From Phyllobacterium sp. YR531 (GTDB lineage Bacteria > Pseudomonadota > Alphaproteobacteria > Rhizobiales > Rhizobiaceae), in contig NZ_AKIZ01000016.1 of NCBI RefSeq assembly GCF_000282595.1, positions 744,001-808,000 of the forward strand: 64,000 nucleotides of DNA. Reading direction: 5' to 3'. Made by a program: the position numbers and the translations under genes. Below the pieces are notes generated by a model. It was not told where the DNA came from and did no database searches. It saw only the letters and a list, made by a program, of their open reading frames with translations. Positions 10,163 through 18,858 of the stretch are shown here, piece by piece; the stretch's first letter is position 1; each line of letters starts with the position of its first letter.

Positions 10163-10237
10163 TTAAGGTCAAAACACGCAAATTATGCATGTTTTTTAGG
10201 CAATATTCGCGGCTGCTTAAAAAAGCGCGCAATTAAC

Positions 10238-10265
10238 TTGACATTTGTGCGACGCAGCATAGACT
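10238..10265 (+). promoter_or_regulatory. Promoter of the small RNA gene
   Basis: TTGACA (10238-10243) is followed after 16 bases by TAGACT (10260-10265). This is a good sigma-70-type match placed about 7 bases before the expected RNA start. Confidence 0.6.
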
Positions 10266-10271
10266 GATTGT

Positions 10272-10350
10272 CGGACGGGGTGACCTGTCTATGCCCTCCT
10301 TGGGCGTTTCCTCCCTAGACTTGGACCGCGCTCACGCGCGGTCTTTTTTT
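10272..10350 (+). ncRNA. suhB/MmgR-family small RNA (alphaproteobacterial)
   Basis: A transcript of about 79 bases is expected from the promoter at 10238 to a strong terminator. The body contains TATGCCCTCCTTGGGCG and TTTCCTCCCTAGACTTGG, which I recognise as the conserved core of the suhB/MmgR (alpha-r8) sRNA family. The single-stranded CCUCC stretches could pair with Shine-Dalgarno sequences of targets. The terminator is GACCGCGC-TCAC-GCGCGGTC (10324-10343) followed by seven T. The position next to an inositol-monophosphatase-family gene matches the origin of the family name. In Sinorhizobium MmgR limits polyhydroxybutyrate storage. The family call is from memory of the motif, not from a search. 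Confidence 0.8.
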
Positions 10351-10370
10351 GTCATGCGACTGTTATTGTT

Positions 10371-11261
10371 TTATTCGGCGGCCAACGGTGTATCGAGGAA
10401 ATAGAAGTCCGGCAGCGAAACCAGATCTGCAAGAAACAGCCCTATATCACGCTGGAGCTGATCGAATCCGGGCTTTTTCTCATAAGTATTTTCATTCAGG
10501 TAAAGGCCGCGATTGACCTCAATCTGCAAGGCATGGATGTGCTTGAGAGGGCGGCCGTAATGTTCAGTAATGTACCCTCCAGCATAGGGCTTGTTATGGG
10601 CCACCACATAGCCCATTTCACGTAGCAGCTGTATAGCAGCGCCTGCAAGTTCCGGCGCGCAGCTCGTGCCGAATCTATCTCCAATTATGAAATCCGGGCG
10701 CATTCCGCTTTCAGGAAAACGGATGCTCGCTGGCATTGAGTGGCAATCGACAAGCACGCCATAGCCAAAGCGGGCATAAGTCATTGCAAGGACATTCCCA
10801 AGCATCGCATGGTAAGGCTTGTAGATTGTATCAATACGGCCAAGCGCTTCGGATATATGGAGCTTCTGGGCATAGATTTCCTGCCCCTCTCCTACCAGTC
10901 GGGGAACGGTACCAAGACCGCCTGCCACGCGTGCAGAATGCGCATTGGCGAATGAAGGAAGCGGCTCGATAAACATTTTTGCGTCGAGTTCATAGGGCTC
11001 ACGATTAACATCGAGATATGCGCGCGGAAAATGCGCCAGCATCAAAGGCGCGCCCAGCATTACCGCTGAAGCGAAGAGCTGATCTACAAAGCAATCTTCC
11101 GAGCGGCGGATAATATGCGCATCAAGTTGTGACTGCTGGATAAATGCTGGCGGATAGAAACGGCCGCTATGGGGAGAGTTGAAAACGAATGGTATGCGTT
11201 GATCAGACGGCTGCCGCAATTCATAGGGAGAGCTGTCGGGAAAATCGCGGTTGACGGTCAT
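10371..11261 (-). CDS. N-formylglutamate amidohydrolase family protein
   Basis: A zinc-type amidohydrolase family whose founding member removes formate from N-formyl-L-glutamate in histidine breakdown. The 296 residues include the conserved FNSPHSGRFYPPAF, LVDCHSMPAS, FIIGDRFGTSC, NKPYAGGYITEHYGRP and LQIEVNRGLYL segments, so the family is sure. There is no hut gene near it, so the true substrate is open. In related genomes this family often sits beside cpdR, as here. No signal peptide. The gene is alone on its strand, facing the sRNA terminator. Confidence 0.85.
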   Translation of the reverse strand: MTVNRDFPDSSPYELRQPSDQRIPFVFNSPHSGRFYPPAFIQQSQLDAHIIRRSEDCFVDQLFASAVMLGAPLMLAHFPRAYLDVNREPYELDAKMFIEPLPSFANAHSARVAGGLGTVPRLVGEGQEIYAQKLHISEALGRIDTIYKPYHAMLGNVLAMTYARFGYGVLVDCHSMPASIRFPESGMRPDFIIGDRFGTSCAPELAGAAIQLLREMGYVVAHNKPYAGGYITEHYGRPLKHIHALQIEVNRGLYLNENTYEKKPGFDQLQRDIGLFLADLVSLPDFYFLDTPLAAE

Positions 11262-11528
11262 CGTTCACTTCAAATGTTTATTGCTGAACTTGCAGGGTGC
11301 TGCTTCTGATACACTAGAGCAAGTTTATGCGTAATGGAATTGATGGTGCACGGAAGATACGCTCATCTTTGTTAAGATGCTATCCACGCTGAACCCACCT
11401 CGACATTTGCCCCGTTCAGCCTTATTTCTAGCAAATCATTCACGTGATCTTTACCAAAAAAGCGCTTTGTAGATTCTACGGAACGCTGGTCTGGGGATGA
11501 TCCGGCGCTAAATAATTCGGACGGACCG

Positions 11529-11891
11529 ATGAAAAGAATACTTCTTGCAGAAGATGACAATGATATGCGGCGTTTCCTCGTGAAAGCGCTTGAGAAAGCT
11601 GGCTATCATGTCACGCATTTCGATAATGGTGCCAGCGCCTATGATCGTCTGCGCGAAGAGCCGTTTTCGCTCCTGTTGACCGATATCGTCATGCCGGAAA
11701 TGGATGGCATTGAATTGGCCCGACGGGCGTCCGAAATCGACCCCGATCTCAAGATCATGTTCATCACCGGTTTTGCGGCCGTGGCCTTGAATGCTGATTC
11801 GAAGGCACCCAAGGACGCCAAAGTGCTGTCCAAGCCATTTCATTTGCGCGATCTTGTCAACGAAATCGAAAAAATGCTTGTCGCAGCCTAG
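11529..11891 (+). CDS. cpdR: Single-domain response regulator CpdR
   Basis: A 120-residue stand-alone receiver domain. The acidic pocket is in LLAEDDNDMRR (Asp9, Asp10), the phosphorylated aspartate is Asp52 in LLTDIVMPEMDG, and the signal residues are in MFITGFAA and the Lys of LSKPFHLRDLV. The sequence closely resembles CpdR, which in Caulobacter and Sinorhizobium, when unphosphorylated, recruits ClpXP protease to degrade cell-cycle proteins. It is phosphorylated through the CckA-ChpT relay. The position between an N-formylglutamate amidohydrolase gene and tRNA-Val also fits. I saw no obvious CtrA site (TTAA-N7-TTAA) in the 267 bases upstream. Confidence 0.88.
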   Translation: MKRILLAEDDNDMRRFLVKALEKAGYHVTHFDNGASAYDRLREEPFSLLLTDIVMPEMDGIELARRASEIDPDLKIMFITGFAAVALNADSKAPKDAKVLSKPFHLRDLVNEIEKMLVAA

Positions 11892-11949
11892 TTGCGCTAC
11901 GTCATTATTGTATTCCTGCAAGAAAGCCCATTAAGTCCCTCAACAGCTA

Positions 11950-11978
11950 TTGACGGACACAATTCAATATGGTGTATG
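11950..11978 (+). promoter_or_regulatory. Candidate promoter of tRNA-Val
   Basis: TTGACG (11950-11955), a 17-base spacer, then TGTATG (11973-11978), 12 bases before the mature tRNA. The -10 match is moderate. Confidence 0.4.
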
Positions 11979-11990
11979 CGCCCGGCAGAT

Positions 11991-12065
<75 letters not shown>

Positions 12066-12208
12066 TCTGCCCCTTCTCAAATCCAAAAATTAAGATCCCG
12101 CAATACCCACCAGCATCGATAAGTCTTCTTTTCAAAATGCGAAGTCGCTGGCAGTCGCCCGGTTTTTGTGCTCCGATATGCCGTTACCGGGCTTGTGGGG
12201 GACGATGC

Positions 12209-13306
12209 ATGGTTACGTTGCAGCAAGGTTTGAAATTTCTCATTATCATGATGTTGCTTATGAAAGGTATGGCTGGCGCGTTTGCTGACGCCATCGAACC
12301 AACAAGCGACATTGATGGGTCAGCGGACAATCCTTTGATCAAACGCTATGATGGATCGTTCATCGTCAGTTATGAAACCTTCTCCTACACCGATTTCACC
12401 GTTCCCCTCGGCGCTCTGAAGCGCGACCCTGACACCGAGAAACGTGACGCCAGCAACAACTCTGTTTATGCGCCGGAAAAGACACTCGACATTGAGGGCA
12501 TGTTGACCCGCATCGCTTATGTGCTGCCGCCAGAACGCTCTCCGCTCGAAGTTTTGCGTAACTATCAGGATGAAATCGAGAAAGCCAAAGGCGAACTACT
12601 CTTTCAATGTAAATCAGAAGAATGTGGCGGTGATGCTACACGTTCCAGTGCAGGTGGCGGCGGCGATATGAGCCTCGCCATGATCTTCTTCCGCGAAGGC
12701 GACCTCAAAGACGAGGCGTTTTCCAATGGAGCCTGTGCTTTGACGCCCGCAATAAAGGATCAGCGGTTTTTTTCGGCGAAAATTCCCGCCTCTGACGGCG
12801 ACACTTACGTCACCGTCCAGACCTATACGATGCTTGATGACCTTTATTGCAAAGCCCTGAACGGCAGAACTATTGCCATAGTCCATGTTGTTGAACCCAA
12901 ATCACGCGATAAGAAAATGGTTGTTGTCGGCGCAACCGAGATGGCGAGTTCAATTTCTACACAAGGAAGCATTTCGCTTTACGGCATTTATTTCGACACT
13001 GATAAAAGCGATCTGAAACCTGAATCGGAGCCGACCTTAAAAGAGATCGCAGGTCTACTGGCACTTGACGAAAAGCTGGCGGTTTTAATCGTCGGCCATA
13101 CCGACAATGAGGGCAAGTTCGCTTATAATCTTGACCTATCGTCGAAACGCGCTGCTGCGGTAAAGAAAGCTCTTGTTACGACCTACAAAATCAAAGCGGA
13201 GCGGCTGGCAACCTCTGGCGCGGGAATGATGGCGCCGGTTGCCAGCAACGACGATGAAGAAGGGCGCGCCAAGAATCGCCGTGTGGCTCTGGTCAAATTA
13301 AACTGA
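12209..13306 (+). CDS. OmpA-family protein with C-terminal peptidoglycan-binding domain
   Basis: The C-terminal third (about residues 245-365) is an OmpA/MotB domain: GIYFDTDKSDLKPESEPTL, then VGHTDNEGKFAYNLDLSSKRAAAV and GRAKNRRVALV. These are the signatures for non-covalent binding to peptidoglycan. The N-terminus has a signal-like hydrophobic stretch (LKFLIIMMLLMKGMAGAFA) cut near Ala-Asp, and the middle is unfamiliar. It is probably an envelope-anchored periplasmic or outer-membrane protein. The frame is open back to 11969, across the tRNA, but translation there is not credible. I chose the ATG at 12209, with GGGGGA upstream, giving 365 residues. It overlaps the convergent osmC-like gene by 9 bases. 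Confidence 0.85.
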   Translation: MVTLQQGLKFLIIMMLLMKGMAGAFADAIEPTSDIDGSADNPLIKRYDGSFIVSYETFSYTDFTVPLGALKRDPDTEKRDASNNSVYAPEKTLDIEGMLTRIAYVLPPERSPLEVLRNYQDEIEKAKGELLFQCKSEECGGDATRSSAGGGGDMSLAMIFFREGDLKDEAFSNGACALTPAIKDQRFFSAKIPASDGDTYVTVQTYTMLDDLYCKALNGRTIAIVHVVEPKSRDKKMVVVGATEMASSISTQGSISLYGIYFDTDKSDLKPESEPTLKEIAGLLALDEKLAVLIVGHTDNEGKFAYNLDLSSKRAAAVKKALVTTYKIKAERLATSGAGMMAPVASNDDEEGRAKNRRVALVKLN

Positions 13307-13729
13307 CGGCAAAATCCTCGTAACAAAATCGGCGTCTCCGCGGAGTGTATTGCTGACTGTGCAAATCTCCTCGGCCAATTCCATGATCTGATGCCGCGCG
13401 GCCTCGTCTAGATCGCCTTCAATCTCAACATCGATATCGAAACGCACAATGCGAAACGGTTCTTCGTGAGATTTCTCGCCAGTGACGTGCACACGGACTT
13501 CATCCAGCCTGTCTGAAACCTTCAGCCGTGAAGCAGCGATGCGAGCGCTTAGCACGATACAAGCTGCCAAGGATGAATAGAGCAAGTCAAGCGGATTGAA
13601 ACCTGCCTCGGAAACAGAGGTGACAATGTTCAGCTTGCCACCTGTTTCGGTGGTGACCGCTGGAAGCTCCTTTGCTTTCAAAACGGCTCTGGCACCAACC
13701 GCACGTGTTCTCGTTTTAAGCTCTGTCAT
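13298..13729 (-). CDS. OsmC-family protein (thiol peroxidase-type)
   Basis: A 143-residue OsmC/Ohr-superfamily protein of the cytoplasm. The two redox-active cysteines are in SSLAACIVLSARIAA and EEICTVSNTLRG, the family spacing. Members reduce organic hydroperoxides through this cysteine pair. The sequence is closer to YhfA/OsmC-like proteins than to Ohr, so a peroxidase role is likely but not certain. It lies at the end of the minus-strand group and overlaps the OmpA-like gene convergently by 9 bases. Confidence 0.88.
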   Translation of the reverse strand: MTELKTRTRAVGARAVLKAKELPAVTTETGGKLNIVTSVSEAGFNPLDLLYSSLAACIVLSARIAASRLKVSDRLDEVRVHVTGEKSHEEPFRIVRFDIDVEIEGDLDEAARHQIMELAEEICTVSNTLRGDADFVTRILPSV

Positions 13730-13754
13730 GGATTCTACCCGCTATTTGAGTGAA

Positions 13755-15689
13755 CTACCCCACTCCATAAAGCACCGGCATCAGTCCGGCCATTGCTTTA
13801 AAGCGAGTCCACGATTTTGCTTCCGCTTTCGTCCATGCCGTCTCGGCCATCGCTGAAATCCGCGGAAATACAAGTCGGTCGAACACGCCGCGATCTGTCA
13901 TCGGTTCAGACCAGATGCAGGTTTGGATGCCGAGAAAATGTTTCTTCTGATCCTGACTCCAGCCCTTTACAGGATCAAACTCATAAAGTTTTTCAGGCTC
14001 GGACCACCCTGCCCATCCCGCCCCCGGTTCTGACCAATCGGGACTATTTGCCATATCGAGATAATAAACAGGTCCGGGGCACACCACGATGTCATATCCT
14101 TCAGCAGCCAGCTTGGCGCTGATTTCCACCGTATGCCAACCATCCAGATAGCAATTGGACTTTTCAATACCACCACCATGAGCCGCTTCCTCCCAAGCGC
14201 CAGTGATACGGCCATGGGCGATTAGAAAGGCTTGAGCTCTTCGCAGAAAATCGGCCTGCAGCACAGCCGCAGTATCTCCGCCAAGCTCAGCCAGACGTTG
14301 CTTCGCCTGAGGTGAGCCAGACCACGCATCGGTTGGGACTTCATCTGCACCGACATGAATGGTTCGGGACGGAAATAGCTCCAGAAGTTCCGTCAGCACT
14401 GTTTCAACGAAGTGATAGGTTTCTTCACGTGCAGGGTTGAGACAATTATTGGGAAAGCCTTGAATTGAAAAATATTCACCCGTTTCCTGCGGATCGCGCA
14501 GCCAGGGAAGTGCCTGCAGGACGGAGTAACAGTGGCCAGGCATATCAATTTCCGGCACCACATCAATTCCCAGATCGTTGGCAAGTGCAACAATCTCACG
14601 GATTGCTGACTTCGTGTAATACCCACCTGTCGCGTGCGGTCCAGATCCGAGCAATGGCGGAATTGGCAAGCCATGACCACGCCACGCACCGACGGAAATG
14701 AGTTCGGGATACGCATCGATTTCAACGCGCCATGCTTCATCGTCTGAAAGGTGCCAGTGAAATCTGTTCAGCTTGTTCCACGCCAGAATATTCAGGAATT
14801 GTGTGATTTCAGCCGAGCTGTAAAATTGCCTTGCAACATCAAGATGAGTACCACGCCAGAGCATGGCGGGTGCGTCTTCTATTTTGCCTGACAAAGGAAA
14901 GTTGAATGTATCGGGATAAAGCCGTGCACCGCGCAGTATCTGTCCAAGAGTGATCAGTCCATACAGAGCCCCGGTCTTTGATCCTGCCGTGAGCGCAATG
15001 GAATTCTGCTGGAACTCTATTGTGTAGGCTTCAGCACCAACATCCTTTTGCAAGGTAATGTTAACGGGCAATCCGCCTTCGGAAACGCCACGGACAATAC
15101 CCTCAACCGGGAACAGAGCCTTGGTGAGCGCATCGAACGCTGCAATCGCTTTGTCAGCAACTGCATCCTTCGCAACGGGAGCAAGGCCAAGAGGAGCGGG
15201 GCGATTTCCTGAAATTTCCACAGATTGCGGCCAGGGAATGATGGCCACAGGTACATCAACATTCTCGGGGACAGGATATATTTCTGCACCACGCTTTAAA
15301 GTTGCGTTGTCGCCGATAGCACGTGTCGGCAGTGCGGGGATTGGTAAAGTACTGCCATCTTCCAGCAACAGATAGGCGCTATTTGCGCCATCGCTCCAAT
15401 GTCGAAGCGGATAACTCAAGCCACGTGCCTTCACCGTCCATGAAGCATTCGGCTCCAATGTAAAATTGTCCAACGGAGCAAATTCCGAATGATTTGACAA
15501 CCGTTCGACAAGGATGCCGCCCTCGACAGTCGCTGCGGGGTCGATACGGGCTGGGCCGCTTACGCAAAGACGAAAACCCGTAATTGGTTCCGATGAAAGG
15601 TTTGTGAGCTTCAACGAATAGGAGAGCGGTTCATTTCCTGTGGCGGGTTGCCAGTGGGTTTCAAGACGAAATTGCATACGCGATGTCAT
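13755..15689 (-). CDS. Beta-N-acetylhexosaminidase, glycoside hydrolase family 20
   Basis: Releases terminal N-acetylglucosamine or N-acetylgalactosamine from short oligomers by substrate-assisted catalysis. The N-terminal part holds a CHB-like/GH20b region. The catalytic barrel begins at LWRGTHLDVARQFYS and includes NRFHWHLSDDEAWR, the DE pair in HVGADEVPTDAW and the aromatic subsite NCYLDGW and CIWSEPM. There is no signal peptide, so it should act in the cytoplasm on imported oligomers. The start at 15689 (MTSRMQF) lies after the stop of the upstream GNAT gene; a longer frame would overlap it. As last gene of the transporter operon it points to chito-oligosaccharide use. Confidence 0.9.
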   Translation of the reverse strand: MTSRMQFRLETHWQPATGNEPLSYSLKLTNLSSEPITGFRLCVSGPARIDPAATVEGGILVERLSNHSEFAPLDNFTLEPNASWTVKARGLSYPLRHWSDGANSAYLLLEDGSTLPIPALPTRAIGDNATLKRGAEIYPVPENVDVPVAIIPWPQSVEISGNRPAPLGLAPVAKDAVADKAIAAFDALTKALFPVEGIVRGVSEGGLPVNITLQKDVGAEAYTIEFQQNSIALTAGSKTGALYGLITLGQILRGARLYPDTFNFPLSGKIEDAPAMLWRGTHLDVARQFYSSAEITQFLNILAWNKLNRFHWHLSDDEAWRVEIDAYPELISVGAWRGHGLPIPPLLGSGPHATGGYYTKSAIREIVALANDLGIDVVPEIDMPGHCYSVLQALPWLRDPQETGEYFSIQGFPNNCLNPAREETYHFVETVLTELLELFPSRTIHVGADEVPTDAWSGSPQAKQRLAELGGDTAAVLQADFLRRAQAFLIAHGRITGAWEEAAHGGGIEKSNCYLDGWHTVEISAKLAAEGYDIVVCPGPVYYLDMANSPDWSEPGAGWAGWSEPEKLYEFDPVKGWSQDQKKHFLGIQTCIWSEPMTDRGVFDRLVFPRISAMAETAWTKAEAKSWTRFKAMAGLMPVLYGVG

Positions 15690-15717
15690 GGATGGACTTT
15701 CAGAATGGTGGATTGCG

Positions 15718-16191
15718 TTATGGGTTTGTGAGCAGTCCGGCATAGATGCCCGGTGTTGAATCGGAAATGGCTGTTGCACCTACCGCACGTGCGTAGAAAT
15801 CAATCGGTCCTGCGTCGCCAATAATGGCATAGCCGTAGCCCTGCGAACGCATGTCAATAAGACATGCCAACAGTAAAGCTTGGCCCGCACCAGCGCCTCT
15901 TGCCGCCTCGCTCACGCCGGTTGGCCCGAAGAAACCCCGTGCAATCGCGTCGTAGCAAGCAAACCCGATCAACTCGCCCTTCTTCACAGCAATGAAGCAC
16001 GCCGGAGGCTGTCTGGTAAAAGAGACTGTTGCCTCGCTCGCCCAGCCCCTACCAAATTCCTTTTGTATCCACTGCGTCACAAGGCCAAGTTCCGGTGCGA
16101 GAACGCGTCTGATTACGATGCCTGCGTGAAAAAGGCGCTCATCAAGTTTTGAGTTTTGCTTGAGGGCATAAAGTCTGACCAGAAGATCCAT
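15718..16191 (-). CDS. GNAT-family N-acetyltransferase
   Basis: An acetyl-CoA-dependent transferase of 157 residues. The acetyl-CoA loop is VSEAARGAGAGQALLLACL, with the usual central fold (FIAVKKGELIGFACYDA) and end strand (YGYAIIGDAGPIDFYARAVGA). The substrate is unknown; its place between the transporter and the GH20 enzyme suggests an amino sugar or peptidoglycan fragment. I chose the ATG at 16191 (MDLLVRLY), which has GGAGCC upstream. A start at 16212 would overlap the ATPase stop as ATGA but lacks a ribosome site, so the choice is open. Confidence 0.82.
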   Translation of the reverse strand: MDLLVRLYALKQNSKLDERLFHAGIVIRRVLAPELGLVTQWIQKEFGRGWASEATVSFTRQPPACFIAVKKGELIGFACYDAIARGFFGPTGVSEAARGAGAGQALLLACLIDMRSQGYGYAIIGDAGPIDFYARAVGATAISDSTPGIYAGLLTNP

Positions 16192-16208
16192 ACTGGCTCC
16201 AATAACCG

Positions 16209-17147
16209 TCACTGTTGTCCAAGAGAGCGAAAGAAGTGATTTGAAGCAGCCTGCTGCACCACTTGGGACTCAGGACGTGATAGCCGCCTGACCTCTTCCG
16301 CATGGCGCAGGAATTTCGCACTCTCCCCCGGGATAAAAGGTCGATAGGGGTCCGGCACCGCCGACAGAAGCAAGCGGGTATAAGGATGTTGCGGATTTTC
16401 GATTACGGAGTTTGTATCGCCCCACTCAACCATCTGCCCGGCGAACATCACGACAATTTCCTCGGCAACATAGGCGGCAGTTGCGATATCATGCGTGATG
16501 TAAAGCAATGCCAGATTGCGCTCGCGCTTGATGCTGGACAACAGTTCAAGAATGCCCAGCCGGATGGACACATCAAGCATGGAGGTGGGTTCATCTGCGA
16601 CAAGAACCTCTGGTTGTACCGCCAGTGCCCGGGCAATATTGACACGCTGTCTTTGTCCACCTGAAAGTTCATGCGGAAACTTATACGCGGTGACGGTCGG
16701 ATCCAGGCCAACACTTGCCAACAACGAGTTGACGCCCGCTTTTGCTTCTACTCCGCCTTTTGCGTGACCATGCAAAAGCAAGGGCCGGGTCAAATGATGT
16801 TCAATGGAAAACACCGGATTAAGTGACGCAAAAGGGTCCTGAAAAACCATCTGAACCGCACGCCGATAGGCACGTTCGGTTTCGGCAGATCCGGCAGTCG
16901 TAACATTCTGACCGCGAAACAACATTTCGCCGGACGTTGGGTGGTCCATGCGCGAAATAATACGCGCACAACTCGTCTTTCCACACCCGGACTCTCCGAC
17001 CAAGGCTAGCGCTTTGCCGGGAACCAGCGAAAGACTGATGCCACGCAACGCGTGAACAAGTCCGAATGACCGGGTAATGGAGCTGAGTTCGATGATCGGT
17101 GCCAGCCCTGATCCTTTTACGCGGCCAAGATCGGGAATTGCATTCAT
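16209..17147 (-). CDS. ABC transporter ATP-binding protein, OppF/DppF type
   Basis: The second ATPase of a peptide/opine/nickel-class importer. Walker A is GESGCGKTSCAR, the signature is LSGGQRQRVNIARALA, Walker B is EVLVADEPTSMLD, and the switch His is in LLYITHDIA. The C-terminal oligopeptide-type extension (HPYTRLLLSAVPDP) is present. The ATG at 17147 overlaps the stop of the upstream ATPase gene as ATGA, has GGGAG before it, and gives 312 residues. It is coupled with the genes on both sides. Confidence 0.93.
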   Translation of the reverse strand: MNAIPDLGRVKGSGLAPIIELSSITRSFGLVHALRGISLSLVPGKALALVGESGCGKTSCARIISRMDHPTSGEMLFRGQNVTTAGSAETERAYRRAVQMVFQDPFASLNPVFSIEHHLTRPLLLHGHAKGGVEAKAGVNSLLASVGLDPTVTAYKFPHELSGGQRQRVNIARALAVQPEVLVADEPTSMLDVSIRLGILELLSSIKRERNLALLYITHDIATAAYVAEEIVVMFAGQMVEWGDTNSVIENPQHPYTRLLLSAVPDPYRPFIPGESAKFLRHAEEVRRLSRPESQVVQQAASNHFFRSLGQQ

Positions 17148-17959
17148 AGCGGCACTCCCTCTCTTTGCATGCTGGACGGGAGACTGGGAATGGCACCCCA
17201 AAGACGTTTTGTGTATTCGTGGGCAGGAGCAGTGCTCACTTGCCGAACTTCTCCGACTTCAACCAGCTCACCCTTCAACATCACGCCTATGCGATGGCAG
17301 ATTTGCGCCATCAGATGCAGATCATGGGTGATGAACAGCACTGAGAAACCTTTGGTTCTCTGAAGGTCAGCGACCTGTTCCAAAATTTCCCGTTGCACAA
17401 CGACATCAAGAGCAGTCGTCGGCTCATCCATAATGATGAGTTCAGGATTGAGTGCCAGGCAGATTGCAATCACGATGCGCTGGCGCATTCCCCCGCTGAA
17501 TTGATGGGGATAGTTTGAGAGCCTGTCGGCAGGAATACCGACCAGCTGAAACATCTCTTTGGCACGCTCGCGAGATTTTTCGCGGGGGCAACCTGTGTGA
17601 CGGTGCAAGACATCATGAAACTGCGCTTCTACCCGCATCAGCGGATTAAGCGAATTCATTGCGCTTTGAAAAACCATCCCAATGCGCCGCCAGCGAACTG
17701 ATTGGAGCTGACGGTCGGGCATTTTGAGAATATCTTGCCCTTCGAGTAAAATCTCACCGCCTGCAACCCAGGCCGGAGGCTTTGCCAGCCGGGTTATGGC
17801 ATATGCGATCGTGCTTTTCCCGCATCCAGACTCTCCGGCCAGTCCAAAAAGTTCGCCCCGGCCAATATCGAATGACACGTTTTTGACGGCGTTGAATACT
17901 CCTTTATCGAGGAGATAGTCGACACTGAGATTACGTACCTGAAGAAGCGCATCGGTCAT
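17144..17959 (-). CDS. ABC transporter ATP-binding protein, OppD/DppD type
   Basis: The first ATPase of the same importer, 271 residues. Walker A is GESGCGKSTIAYAI, the signature FSGGMRQRIVIAICLA, Walker B ELIIMDEPTTALD, and the switch VLFITHDLHL. It is shorter than many OppD proteins at the C-terminus, ending soon after the HEYTKRLWGAIPSL segment. Both ends overlap neighbours by ATGA, so translation is coupled. Confidence 0.93.
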   Translation of the reverse strand: MTDALLQVRNLSVDYLLDKGVFNAVKNVSFDIGRGELFGLAGESGCGKSTIAYAITRLAKPPAWVAGGEILLEGQDILKMPDRQLQSVRWRRIGMVFQSAMNSLNPLMRVEAQFHDVLHRHTGCPREKSRERAKEMFQLVGIPADRLSNYPHQFSGGMRQRIVIAICLALNPELIIMDEPTTALDVVVQREILEQVADLQRTKGFSVLFITHDLHLMAQICHRIGVMLKGELVEVGEVRQVSTAPAHEYTKRLWGAIPSLPSSMQREGVPL

Positions 17960-18858
17960 TGGTTCGCCTCCAGCATGCGTACCCGCTGACGGTTCAATCG
18001 CAACCAGCGCTTCAATGCCGGGCCGGAGCGCAACTGTGGATTGGCTATTTCATCGAAGGTAAAGTTGAGCAGCGAAAGCCCTAGTCCCACAAGCACGATA
18101 CCGGCACACGGAACGGCAATATCCCACCAGGCACCGACAATAATCGCCGACGAATTCTGGGCATTGTAAAGCATGGTGCCCCAAGTGACGTTAAGCGGGT
18201 CACCAAATCCGAGATATTCCAACGTGGTCTGCGCAACAATTGCATAGATGATACTGCCCACCAGATTGAGCGCGATCAATGGAAGGAGGTTTGGTACAAT
18301 CTCAACAAATACAATGCGCCAGTTCGGCTCACCGACCATTCTCGCGGCAACAACAAACTCGCGGTTCCGCAATGCAAGTGTTTGTGATCGCGTCATTCGG
18401 GCTCCCCATGGCCATGAGGTCAAAGCAATAATCGTCATGATGGCCCATGGCCCGACCGTACCTGCAAATGAAGCCAGCAGGATCAGCAATGGTATATTGG
18501 GGATCACAAGCACGGCATTGGTCAGGATATCGAGCGTATTGTCGGTGCGTCCACCGAAGTACCCGCCTGCCAGGCCGATGCACGTGCCAAGCACCGTTAT
18601 GAGTATGCCCGTAGCGAATCCGACGGCAAGAGATGATCGGGCTCCCCATACAAACTGGCTATAGACATCGCGGCCCATCTTGGTTGTTCCCAAGACATGC
18701 TGAATGCTGGGAGCCTGATGCGAACGCCCCACGCGTGCACCCGGGTCGTTCGGTGCAATGATTGGCGCGAACAGAGCCATCAGGCAAAGTGCCACAACGA
18801 TAACCAGACCAACCATTGCCTTTTTCTGACGCAATAGAACTTTGATCCCGGAGTTCAT
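17956..18858 (-). CDS. ABC transporter permease, OppC/DppC type
   Basis: An inner-membrane permease of 300 residues with the N-terminal OppC domain (MVGLVIVVALCLMALFAPIIAPNDP) and five further membrane spans. The ATPase-docking EAA loop reads VVAARMVGEPNWRIVFVEIVPNL. It pairs with the DppB-type permease next to it. It overlaps the neighbouring genes on each side by ATGA. Confidence 0.93.
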   Translation of the reverse strand: MNSGIKVLLRQKKAMVGLVIVVALCLMALFAPIIAPNDPGARVGRSHQAPSIQHVLGTTKMGRDVYSQFVWGARSSLAVGFATGILITVLGTCIGLAGGYFGGRTDNTLDILTNAVLVIPNIPLLILLASFAGTVGPWAIMTIIALTSWPWGARMTRSQTLALRNREFVVAARMVGEPNWRIVFVEIVPNLLPLIALNLVGSIIYAIVAQTTLEYLGFGDPLNVTWGTMLYNAQNSSAIIVGAWWDIAVPCAGIVLVGLGLSLLNFTFDEIANPQLRSGPALKRWLRLNRQRVRMLEANQ

